Assembly: GCF_024055635.1 (NCBI RefSeq)
Contig: NZ_JAMXMB010000036.1
Location: 1 to 64,000 of the forward strand
Length of the DNA stretch: 64,000 nucleotides
Source of the DNA: Microbacterium yannicii
GTDB lineage: Bacteria > Actinomycetota > Actinomycetes > Actinomycetales > Microbacteriaceae
Direction of reading: 5' to 3'
In this document: positions 57,478 to 64,000 of the stretch, piece by piece
How positions within the stretch are numbered: the stretch's first letter is position 1
Layout: every line of letters begins with the position of its first letter
Program-made: the position numbers and the translations under genes
Notes under the pieces: model-generated
The model's input: only the letters and a program-made list of their open reading frames with translations
What the model was told of the DNA's origin: nothing
Database searches by the model: none

Positions 57478-60204
57478 ATGACCCCGTACGACCTGCGCGT
57501 CGAGTACCGCCGCACGCCTCTCGGGGTCGGCACCCGCGACCCTCGGTTCTCATGGCTCGTCGACCATCTCCAGGAGGCCTTCGAACTGGAGGTGTCCGCC
57601 GGCGGACGCGTCCTGTGGGCGAGCGGCCCGGTGCAGGCCCCGAACGGCGGGCTCGTCGCCTATGCGGGGGAGCGGCTCGCGTCGAACAGCGCCTACCGCT
57701 GGCGTGTGCGCAGCCGATCGGCCGAGGACGGCTGGTCGGAGTGGGCGGCCTCGACGTTCGAGACGTCGCTGCTCGACGCCTCCGACTGGGTCTCGCAGTG
57801 GATCGAGCCCGCGCAGCAGGACGCCGTCGTCGAGCGCTGGAGCATCGTCGACTGGGTCCGCGGGCTCGGCCCCGATTCTCCGCCCGACGAGCGGCTGCGG
57901 CCGCCGCAGCTGCTGCGCCAGCGGTTCGAGGTCGGCCCCGGCGTGCTCCGCGCCCGGCTGTTCGCCACCGCCCGCGGCGTGTACTCGGCGTTCGTCAACG
58001 GTCGTCGCGCGGACGACCAGGCGCTCGCACCGGGCTTCGACAGCTACGAGCATCGCATCTCGTTCTCCGCTGCAGACGTGACCGCCGCGCTGGCGGAGGG
58101 GGAGAACGTCCTCTGTCTGGTGCTGGCCGACGGCTGGTGGGCCGGACGCCTCGGCCTCACCGGATCGAGCGCGCAGTTCGGCACGCGCACATCCGCCATC
58201 TGGCAGCTGCACGTCGACTATGCCGACGGGACGACCCAGATCGTGACATCCGGCTCCGACGTGCGCAGCACGACCGGGCCCTGGGCGTACGCCGACCTCT
58301 TCGTCGGCGCGAGCTTCGACCGCCGCGCAGTGCCATCGGGCTGGGATCGCCCGGGTTTCGATGACGCCGACTGGATGCCGGTGACCGAAGTCGGCGCCGA
58401 CCACCGGCTTCTCGTGCCGTTCCGCGGCGAACCAGTGCGCCGGGTGCTCGAGGTGGCGCCGGTCGCGCTCGTCGAGACGGCGGGCGGCACCATCGTGGAC
58501 TTCGGCCAGGTGCTCGTCGGACGCCTGCGGCTGCGGCTGCGCGACGCGACGCCCGGCCAGCGGATCGTGATCGAGCACACCGAGACGCTCGCCGCCGACG
58601 GCTCGTGGTTCACGAACATCGTCGGCATCAACAAGGAGCAGACCGACGTGTACGTCACCGCGGGCGGTCCCGCCCGGGATGGCGGAGAGGGCGTCGAGGA
58701 GTGGGAGCCGGAGTTCACGTTCCACGGCTTCCGGTACGCGAGGATCAGCGGACTGACCGCCCCGCTGGCCGCGGACGACGTGGTCGCGGTGGTGCTCGCC
58801 AGCGATCTGGAGCAGACCGGCTCGTTCGCGTCATCCGATCTCCGCCTGAATCGCCTGCACGAGAACGTGGTGTGGAGTCAGCGCGGCAACTTCCTCACGG
58901 TGCCCACCGACTGCCCGCAGCGGGAGAGGGCCGGGTGGACCGGCGACATCCAGGCATTCGTCGGTGCGGCCGCGAACAATGCGCAGGTCGTGCCGTTCCT
59001 CTCACGCTGGCTCGACAACCTGCGCGCCGACCAGCTGCCCGACGGGCGCATCCCGATCTTCTCGCCACGCTCGCCGTTCGACGCCGAGGCGGCCGCGACA
59101 GCGCAGGGCATCGGTTCGATCGTCGCCGCGGCCGGCTGGAGCGATGCCATCGCCGTCGTGCCGTGGACCCTCTACGAGCGCACCGGCGATCGCCGCGTGC
59201 TCGAGGAGAACTACGACGCGATGCTCCGGTGGATCGAGTACCAGCGTCAGACCGCCGCCGCGGAGCTGCCCCCGGCGCTCGTCGGCGCTGAACTGCCCGC
59301 CGCGCGCCGGCGTGCGCAGTCGCTGCTCTACAACACCGGCCTGCACTTCGGCGACTGGCTGACGCCGAGCACGATGGAGGGCCGCCCGACGCACGAGGCG
59401 ATCGGCATCGCGCCGGCGCTCACGAGCGAGTACCTGGCGCCGATGTTCCAGGCGCAGACCCTGACGATCGCCGCGCAGGCGGCGGCGGTTCTCGGACGGG
59501 ACGCGGATGCCGCAGCGTTCGCCGCGCGTGCCGCCGAGGTGCGGGCGGCATTCGCGGCCGAGTACACCGACGCAGCGGGCGACCTGCCCGTGCGCCTGCA
59601 GGGCGTCTACGTGCTGGCCCTCGCCTTCGACATGGTGCCGGCCGAGCTGCGCGCCCGCACCGCGGCCCGGCTCGTGGAACTGATCCGGGAGCGGGGCGAC
59701 CGGCTCGACACCGGCTTCCTCGCCACGCCGTATCTGCTCGACGTGCTGTGCGACAACGGTCACCCGGATGTCGCGAGGACGCTCCTGTGGCAGTCACAGA
59801 TGCCGTCGTGGCTCTACGAGGTCGACCGCGGAGCCACGACGATCTGGGAGGCGTGGGATGCGATCTCGCCGGACGGTGAGATCCGGCCGATGTCGTTCAA
59901 CCACTACGCGCCGGGCAGCGTCGACGACTGGCTGTACCGCCGGGTCGCCGGCATCCGCTCCACCTCACCGGGCTATCGCACCGCCGTGATCGAGCCCGAC
60001 TTCGACGCGGGCGTGGACGAGGCCCGAGCGCACGTCGGAACGCCCTTCGGCCGGTTCGCCGTGGAGTGGACGCGCACGGATGAGGTGGCGACCGTGACCG
60101 CCGAGGTGCCGTACGGCATGACCGCTCACCTCCGTGCCGGAGGGGTGGACGTCGCACTCGAGCCGGGTCGCAGTACCCACGCGATCCGGCTCCCCGTCTC
60201 CTGA
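57478..60204 (+). CDS. Alpha-L-rhamnosidase, family GH78
   Basis: 908-aa inverting glycosidase that removes terminal alpha-L-rhamnose, for example from rutin-type flavonoid glycosides. An N-terminal fibronectin-like domain (about 1-100: YDLRVEYRRTPLGVGTRDPRFSW), two beta-sandwich domains, the (alpha/alpha)6 barrel (about 450-820) and a C-terminal beta-sandwich. Catalytic signature TDCPQRERAGWTGD gives D478, E483 and D490, corresponding to the Asp/Glu/Asp of Bacillus RhaB; E791 in TTIWEAWD is the probable base. There is no signal peptide, so the glycoside is taken up first. Separated from the FAH operon by the repeat array. Supports flavonoid-rhamnoside use together with the quercetinase-like cupin. 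Confidence 0.92.
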   Translation: MTPYDLRVEYRRTPLGVGTRDPRFSWLVDHLQEAFELEVSAGGRVLWASGPVQAPNGGLVAYAGERLASNSAYRWRVRSRSAEDGWSEWAASTFETSLLDASDWVSQWIEPAQQDAVVERWSIVDWVRGLGPDSPPDERLRPPQLLRQRFEVGPGVLRARLFATARGVYSAFVNGRRADDQALAPGFDSYEHRISFSAADVTAALAEGENVLCLVLADGWWAGRLGLTGSSAQFGTRTSAIWQLHVDYADGTTQIVTSGSDVRSTTGPWAYADLFVGASFDRRAVPSGWDRPGFDDADWMPVTEVGADHRLLVPFRGEPVRRVLEVAPVALVETAGGTIVDFGQVLVGRLRLRLRDATPGQRIVIEHTETLAADGSWFTNIVGINKEQTDVYVTAGGPARDGGEGVEEWEPEFTFHGFRYARISGLTAPLAADDVVAVVLASDLEQTGSFASSDLRLNRLHENVVWSQRGNFLTVPTDCPQRERAGWTGDIQAFVGAAANNAQVVPFLSRWLDNLRADQLPDGRIPIFSPRSPFDAEAAATAQGIGSIVAAAGWSDAIAVVPWTLYERTGDRRVLEENYDAMLRWIEYQRQTAAAELPPALVGAELPAARRRAQSLLYNTGLHFGDWLTPSTMEGRPTHEAIGIAPALTSEYLAPMFQAQTLTIAAQAAAVLGRDADAAAFAARAAEVRAAFAAEYTDAAGDLPVRLQGVYVLALAFDMVPAELRARTAARLVELIRERGDRLDTGFLATPYLLDVLCDNGHPDVARTLLWQSQMPSWLYEVDRGATTIWEAWDAISPDGEIRPMSFNHYAPGSVDDWLYRRVAGIRSTSPGYRTAVIEPDFDAGVDEARAHVGTPFGRFAVEWTRTDEVATVTAEVPYGMTAHLRAGGVDVALEPGRSTHAIRLPVS

Positions 60205-60228
60205 CCGGCCGCGGACGACCGCCGAACC

Positions 60229-61851
60229 TCAGCGCACTCCGCGCATCAGCTTGAGGACGGGTCGCACCGACGCGAGCAGGGCGAGGCCCAGGAGGATCGC
60301 GATGACGCCGAGGATCGTGAAGTACGGCACTTCGTTCGTGGGGTCGTAGAACTGCGCGAGCCAGCCGGCGATCGCGGTGCCGAGGGCGACCGACAGGAAG
60401 TACAGCGCCACCATCTGCGTGTGGAATCGCTCGGGCGCGAGCTTCGTCGTCACCGACAGGCCCGGGGGAGAGATGAAGAGCTCGGCGATCGTGAACACGA
60501 GCAGGATCAGCACGATGGCCAGCAGCGGCGTCGAGTTGGGGGCGCCGTTCGCCCACGGGAGGAACAGCAGGAACGCGACGCCCATGATCATCGCGCCGAG
60601 CGAGAACTTCACGGGAGCCGAGGGCGCTCGGGTACCCAGCTTCGTCCAGATCGCAGCGAAGACGCCGGAGAGGATGATCACGAAGATCGGGTTGATGGAG
60701 TTGACCCACGACACCGGCATCTCCCAGCCCAGGATCGAACGGTTCAGGCGCTGGTCGGAGTAGATGGTCAGCACCGTGAACTGCTGCTGATACAGCGACC
60801 AGAACCCGACGTTGACGATGAACAGCGGGATGAAGCCGATGACGCGCGAGCGCTCGTCGCCGCTGATGTGGCGCGACGCGATGATGACGCAGAAGTAGGC
60901 GATCGCCGCCCCGAGCGTCACGATGATCACGACCCCTGCCAGGTTGTCCGCGCGGATCACGCCCGTCAGCACCAGCACGACGATCACCAGCAGCCCCGCG
61001 ATGCCGACGCCGATCGCGACCAGCCGCCGGTTCGCCGGGAGCGGGTTGGCGACGACGCGCGACGACGCGGGCAGCTGCTTGCGTCCGAACGAGTACTGGA
61101 TGAGGCCGATCGCCATGCCGATCGCGGCCGCGGCGAAGCCCCAGTGGAAGCCGACGTTGCTCTGCAGGAACCCCGTGACGATGGGGCCCAGGAATGCGCC
61201 GAGGTTGATGCCGAGGTAGAAGAGCGAGAAGCCGGCGTCGCGGCGCGGGTCCTTGGGGGTGTACAGCGTCCCGACGACGGCCGTCGCGTTCGCCTTCAAG
61301 CCGCCGGACCCGATCGCGACGAGGACCAGCCCGACGCCCAGGCCCCAGATGTTGGGGAGGACGGCGAGCGCGATGTGGCCGCCCATGATGACCCAGGCGC
61401 TGAAGAACAGCACCCGCTCCGAGCCCAGCAGGCGGTCCGCGACCCAGGCGCCCAGGATCGTCGAGAGGTAGACGGTGCCGCCGTAGGCACCGACGATGCC
61501 GGTCGCCGTCGCCTCGGGGATCCCGAGCCCGCCGTCGGCGATCGAGTAGTACATGTAGATGAGCAGGATGCCCTGCATGCCGTAGAAGCTGAACCGCTCC
61601 CACATCTCGACGCCGAAGATGTGCGCGAGCGCCCACGGCTGCCCGAAGAATCGCGCGTCATGGTCGGCCCCGTCGTCGGGAGCGGTCGTCCCGGCCGCGT
61701 CCGTGCCGCTCGCCGCGGCGACGGTGCCGGTCCTGGTCGCGTCGCTCGCGGCGGTCGCGCCGTCCGGTGGCCCTACGGGCACCTGGTCGGGCTCGCCACG
61801 TCCGCGTCGAGTCCTGTCGCCGTCCTGAAAGCCCTGATCACGCCCATCCAT
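60229..61851 (-). CDS. POT/PTR-family proton-coupled transporter
   Basis: 540-aa permease of the proton-dependent oligopeptide transporter family. A 65-residue hydrophilic N-terminus (Gly/Asp/Arg-rich) precedes the core; the ExxERFSFYGM motif appears as EMWERFSFYGM (about 81-91), GIGSGGLKANATA near 170 and GINLGAFLGP near 205 are family signatures; about 12-14 TM segments. Normally imports di- and tripeptides. It is convergent with the rhamnosidase gene (23-bp gap) with no sign of co-regulation; a later start is possible since the N-terminus is not family-like. Confidence 0.87.
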   Translation of the reverse strand: MDGRDQGFQDGDRTRRGRGEPDQVPVGPPDGATAASDATRTGTVAAASGTDAAGTTAPDDGADHDARFFGQPWALAHIFGVEMWERFSFYGMQGILLIYMYYSIADGGLGIPEATATGIVGAYGGTVYLSTILGAWVADRLLGSERVLFFSAWVIMGGHIALAVLPNIWGLGVGLVLVAIGSGGLKANATAVVGTLYTPKDPRRDAGFSLFYLGINLGAFLGPIVTGFLQSNVGFHWGFAAAAIGMAIGLIQYSFGRKQLPASSRVVANPLPANRRLVAIGVGIAGLLVIVVLVLTGVIRADNLAGVVIIVTLGAAIAYFCVIIASRHISGDERSRVIGFIPLFIVNVGFWSLYQQQFTVLTIYSDQRLNRSILGWEMPVSWVNSINPIFVIILSGVFAAIWTKLGTRAPSAPVKFSLGAMIMGVAFLLFLPWANGAPNSTPLLAIVLILLVFTIAELFISPPGLSVTTKLAPERFHTQMVALYFLSVALGTAIAGWLAQFYDPTNEVPYFTILGVIAILLGLALLASVRPVLKLMRGVR

Positions 61852-61960
61852 GGTCCGCTCCCGTCGCCCCGGTTGACGTCAGGCTAGCGAGCGGGCGCAC
61901 GAGCCGATAGACCTGTCGACAGAAGCCCGGTCCGGAGCCCGGCTCGGACGACGGGCGAAC

Positions 61961-63214
61961 ATGCGGATCGGAATCATCGGCGGCGGCGCGGCCGGCCTCG
62001 CGAGTGCGTGGCTGCTGGAACGCGACCACGACGTCACCCTCTTCGAGCAGGACGACCGGCTGGGCGGCCACGCGCACACGGTCGACATCCAGGTCGACGG
62101 GCAGGCGCTCGCCGTCGATGCCGGCTTCCAGTTCTTCGCCCCGAGCGCCGCGTACGCGACCTTCAACCGGCTGCTCGACGCGCTCGAAGTGACCCGCGTG
62201 GCATACCCGGCGACCCTCACGGTCGCCGGCGCCGACGGCACCCGTCCGATCGCGATGCCGCCGTTCCGGCGTGGCCGCCCGGTCTGGTCGTCGCTCACAC
62301 CCCGTGCGCTCGGGCACCTCGTGCGATTCCGATCCTTCCTCTCCGACCTTCCGGCGTTCCTCGCCGAACACGACACCACCGTCACCATCGCGGAGTACGT
62401 CGAGCGGAGACAACTGCCGCGCTCGTTCGTCGTCGACTTCCTCTTCCCGATGCTCCTCGCGTTCTGGTGCGTCGAGCTCGCCGACTTCCGTCGCTTCGCC
62501 GCCTACAACGCGCTCTACTACCTCGGCGCCAACCTCCCGGAGGGCCTCCGGCCGCCGGAGCAGAGCCAGATCACCGGCGGGCTACGGGTCTATGTCGAAG
62601 CGCTCGCCGCCTCCCTCGAGCGGGCCACCCTGCGCACCGGCGCCCACGTCGACTCCGTCACGCGGGAGGCCGACGGCGGCCTGTCGCTCGAGGTGGGCGG
62701 GATGCGGCATCCGTTCGACCATCTCGTGTTCGCGTGCAACGCGCGCCAGGCGCATGCGCTTCTCGCGCACCGCCCCGAGCTCGCGGAGCTGACGGAGCAG
62801 CTCGCGAGGTTCGAGTACTTCCCGACGACGATCGCGATCCACGGTGATCGCCGGCTCATGCCGCGTGACCAGGCCGCGTGGTCGGTCGTGAACATCCGCG
62901 CCGATGCGGCGCACAGCTCGCTGTCGATCTGGGACCCCGCACGCGGCCTGCCCGTCTTCAAGAGCTGGGTGACCTACGACGACGTCCTGCCGGAGCCGCT
63001 CTACGCCACGGCGACCTACGAGCACGGTCTGATCGACACCGCCTATTTCGACGCGCAGCGACGGCTGCGCCCGCTGCAGGGGCGGCACGGCATCTCGCTC
63101 GCGGGCCTCTACACCGCCGACGCCGACTCCCACGAGAGCGCGATCCTGTCGGCGGTCGCCGTCGCCGAACGCCTCGCGCCCGATTCGCCGCGTCTCGCCC
63201 TGCTGAGAACGTGA
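61961..63214 (+). CDS. FAD-dependent amine-oxidase-like oxidoreductase (NAD/FAD-binding, COG2907 type)
   Basis: 417-aa flavoprotein. The dinucleotide motif IGIIGGGAAGLASAWLL with ERDHDVTLFEQDDRLGGHAHT (residues about 3-40) is that of flavin-containing amine oxidase/desaturase-like enzymes, followed by VDAGFQFF and a C-terminal GLYTADADSHESAILSAVAVAERL FAD-closing segment. Members are often found beside cyclopropane-fatty-acid or DUF1365 genes; those are not seen here, so the role is open. Divergent from the POT transporter by 109 bp. Confidence 0.75.
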   Translation: MRIGIIGGGAAGLASAWLLERDHDVTLFEQDDRLGGHAHTVDIQVDGQALAVDAGFQFFAPSAAYATFNRLLDALEVTRVAYPATLTVAGADGTRPIAMPPFRRGRPVWSSLTPRALGHLVRFRSFLSDLPAFLAEHDTTVTIAEYVERRQLPRSFVVDFLFPMLLAFWCVELADFRRFAAYNALYYLGANLPEGLRPPEQSQITGGLRVYVEALAASLERATLRTGAHVDSVTREADGGLSLEVGGMRHPFDHLVFACNARQAHALLAHRPELAELTEQLARFEYFPTTIAIHGDRRLMPRDQAAWSVVNIRADAAHSSLSIWDPARGLPVFKSWVTYDDVLPEPLYATATYEHGLIDTAYFDAQRRLRPLQGRHGISLAGLYTADADSHESAILSAVAVAERLAPDSPRLALLRT

Positions 63215-63249
63215 CGCACGCCCCCCTGTAGCGGGCGCGGCAGTTTCGT

Positions 63250-63300
63250 GCGAGCGCGCCATCGTGTGTCGCAGCGGTCGCAGCGAAGTGCCGCGCTCGC
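63250..63300. repeat. REP-like element/terminator next to the partial MFS gene
   Basis: GCGAGCGCG (63250-63258) pairs with CGCGCTCGC (63292-63300). The preceding GCAGTTTCGTGCGAGCGC (63240-63257) is the same sequence as in the inverted repeat at 2902-2922. It lies between convergent genes and touches the stop codon of the MFS gene. Confidence 0.5.
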
Positions 63301-64000
63301 TACTCGCGCAGGGACGGATGCTGCTCCTGGGGCGCGTGATGGCGCGGGATGAACAGGGCCACCATGAGGGCGACGATCGCGGCGGCCCCGCCGAGGATCA
63401 GCGACAGCGTGAAGCCGGTGGTGGTAGGGACCGGCATCCCCTCGAAGTCGACGGTGTAGGTGGCGAGCACCGCGCCGATCACGGCGGCCGCCGTGCTGGT
63501 GCCGAGGGAGCGGAACAGGGCGTTGAGACCGTTCGACGCGCCGGTCTCGCTCTGCGGCACCGAGCGCATGATCAGCATCGGCATCGAGGCGTATCCGAAG
63601 CCGATGCCGGCGCCGATGAGGATGTTCGCGACGAGGATGTGCCACACCTCGGAGGAGAACAGCAGCGTGAAGCCGTACGCGGCGATCAGCGAGAGCGCGC
63701 CGAGCAGCAGCAGGAGCTTCGGTCCGGTGCGGAACGCGATGCGACCGGCGATGGGCGACAGCACCATCATGACCAGCCCCGACGGCATGACGATCAGACT
63801 GGCGACCAGCAGAGACAGCCCGAACCCCGCCCCCGTCGCGACCGGCAGCTCGAGCATCTGCGGGTACACGACGTTCGAGGCGAACAGCGAGAACCCCATC
63901 GCCACCGACGCGATGTTCGTGAGCAGCACCGCGGGCCGGGCGGCGACGCGCAGGTCGAGCAGCGGCTCGTCGATGCGCAGCTCGAACCAGCCCCAGAGCA
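63300..64000 (-). CDS. MFS transporter, DHA2-like, partial (N-terminus outside the window)
   Basis: C-terminal half of a permease, reading frame open to the window edge (upstream codons give FELRIDEPLLDLRVAARPAVLL, typical of the loop before TM7-8 in 14-TM efflux carriers). At least six TM segments follow, ending in VALMVALFIPRHHAPQEQHPSLRE. NILIGAGIGFGYASMPMLIMRSVPQSETGASNGLNALFRSLGTS is a typical EmrB/QacA segment. Probably a drug or metabolite exporter. The true start and full length cannot be judged here. Confidence 0.85.
   Translation of the reverse strand, partial: LWGWFELRIDEPLLDLRVAARPAVLLTNIASVAMGFSLFASNVVYPQMLELPVATGAGFGLSLLVASLIVMPSGLVMMVLSPIAGRIAFRTGPKLLLLLGALSLIAAYGFTLLFSSEVWHILVANILIGAGIGFGYASMPMLIMRSVPQSETGASNGLNALFRSLGTSTAAAVIGAVLATYTVDFEGMPVPTTTGFTLSLILGGAAAIVALMVALFIPRHHAPQEQHPSLRE

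Noticed and set aside
1..64000. tRNA, rRNA or riboswitch in intergenic regions
   Set aside because: No cloverleaf, conserved rRNA stretch or recognisable riboswitch core was found in the gaps, most of which are under 250 bp.

Overview
The window is high-GC DNA with densely packed, often translationally coupled genes (ATGA and GTGA overlaps). It carries a DUF222/HNH protein and the dispersed TTCGACAGGCTCAG-type repeat. Together these suggest an actinobacterium of the Microbacteriaceae, most likely Microbacterium or a close relative; this is judged from general features, not from a marker gene. I see no rRNA, tRNA, CRISPR array, transposase or phage gene. About 54 protein genes are supported.

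Layout. (1) 232-3757: the end of the beta-ketoadipate pathway (CoA transferase A and B subunits, thiolase) and an IclR regulator. (2) 3898-6759: purU, and a 579-aa WXG100-like protein with a Gly/Ser-rich linker. (3) 6943-30802: a large glycoside-processing island. It holds two FAD-dependent GMC-type sugar 3-oxidases resembling C-glycoside 3-oxidases (CarA), and five C-deglycosidase-like units of the CarB/CarC (DgpB/DgpC) type. Two of these units are separate TIM-barrel and DUF6379 genes, and three are single-chain DUF6379-TIM-barrel fusions. Around them lie a sugar ABC importer without its ATPase, Hyi-like and IolE-like isomerases, two Gfo/Idh/MocA oxidoreductases, a ThuA-like protein, and LysR and ROK regulators. 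A leaderless HNH gene interrupts the island. (4) 30879-41549: an aromatic-ring catabolic operon (extradiol dioxygenase, two FAH-family proteins, FAD hydroxylase, ACMSD-type amidohydrolase, MFS, metallo-beta-lactamase fold protein) and two MFS transporters. (5) 41702-48861: a GH1 beta-glucosidase divergent from an oligopeptide/oligosaccharide-type ABC importer. (6) 48884-60204: a flavonoid-like module (LysR, monocupin quercetinase-like protein, two alpha/beta hydrolases, IclR, CMD protein, two SDRs, two FAH proteins, GH78 alpha-L-rhamnosidase). (7) 60229-64000: a POT-family transporter, an FAD oxidoreductase and a partial MFS.

Working model (inference): the region degrades plant phenolic glycosides. 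GH78 and GH1 enzymes remove O-linked rhamnose and glucose. The 3-oxidases plus CarB/CarC-like lyases cleave C-linked, and perhaps O-linked, sugars after oxidation at C3. Gfo/Idh, ThuA-like and isomerase proteins process the keto-sugar. The quercetinase-like cupin, hydrolases, ring-cleavage dioxygenase and FAH enzymes break down the aglycone, and the pca enzymes return carbon to the TCA cycle.

The most noteworthy points are these. The deglycosidase family is unusually expanded, with single-chain fusions that include versions altered at likely catalytic positions. A shared CTTAT-N13-ATAAG-like palindrome lies upstream of six transcription units of the island, one of them next to the ROK gene. 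A dispersed repeat with a covarying stem has been incorporated in frame into several enzymes, including a six-unit expansion inside an FAH-family gene.
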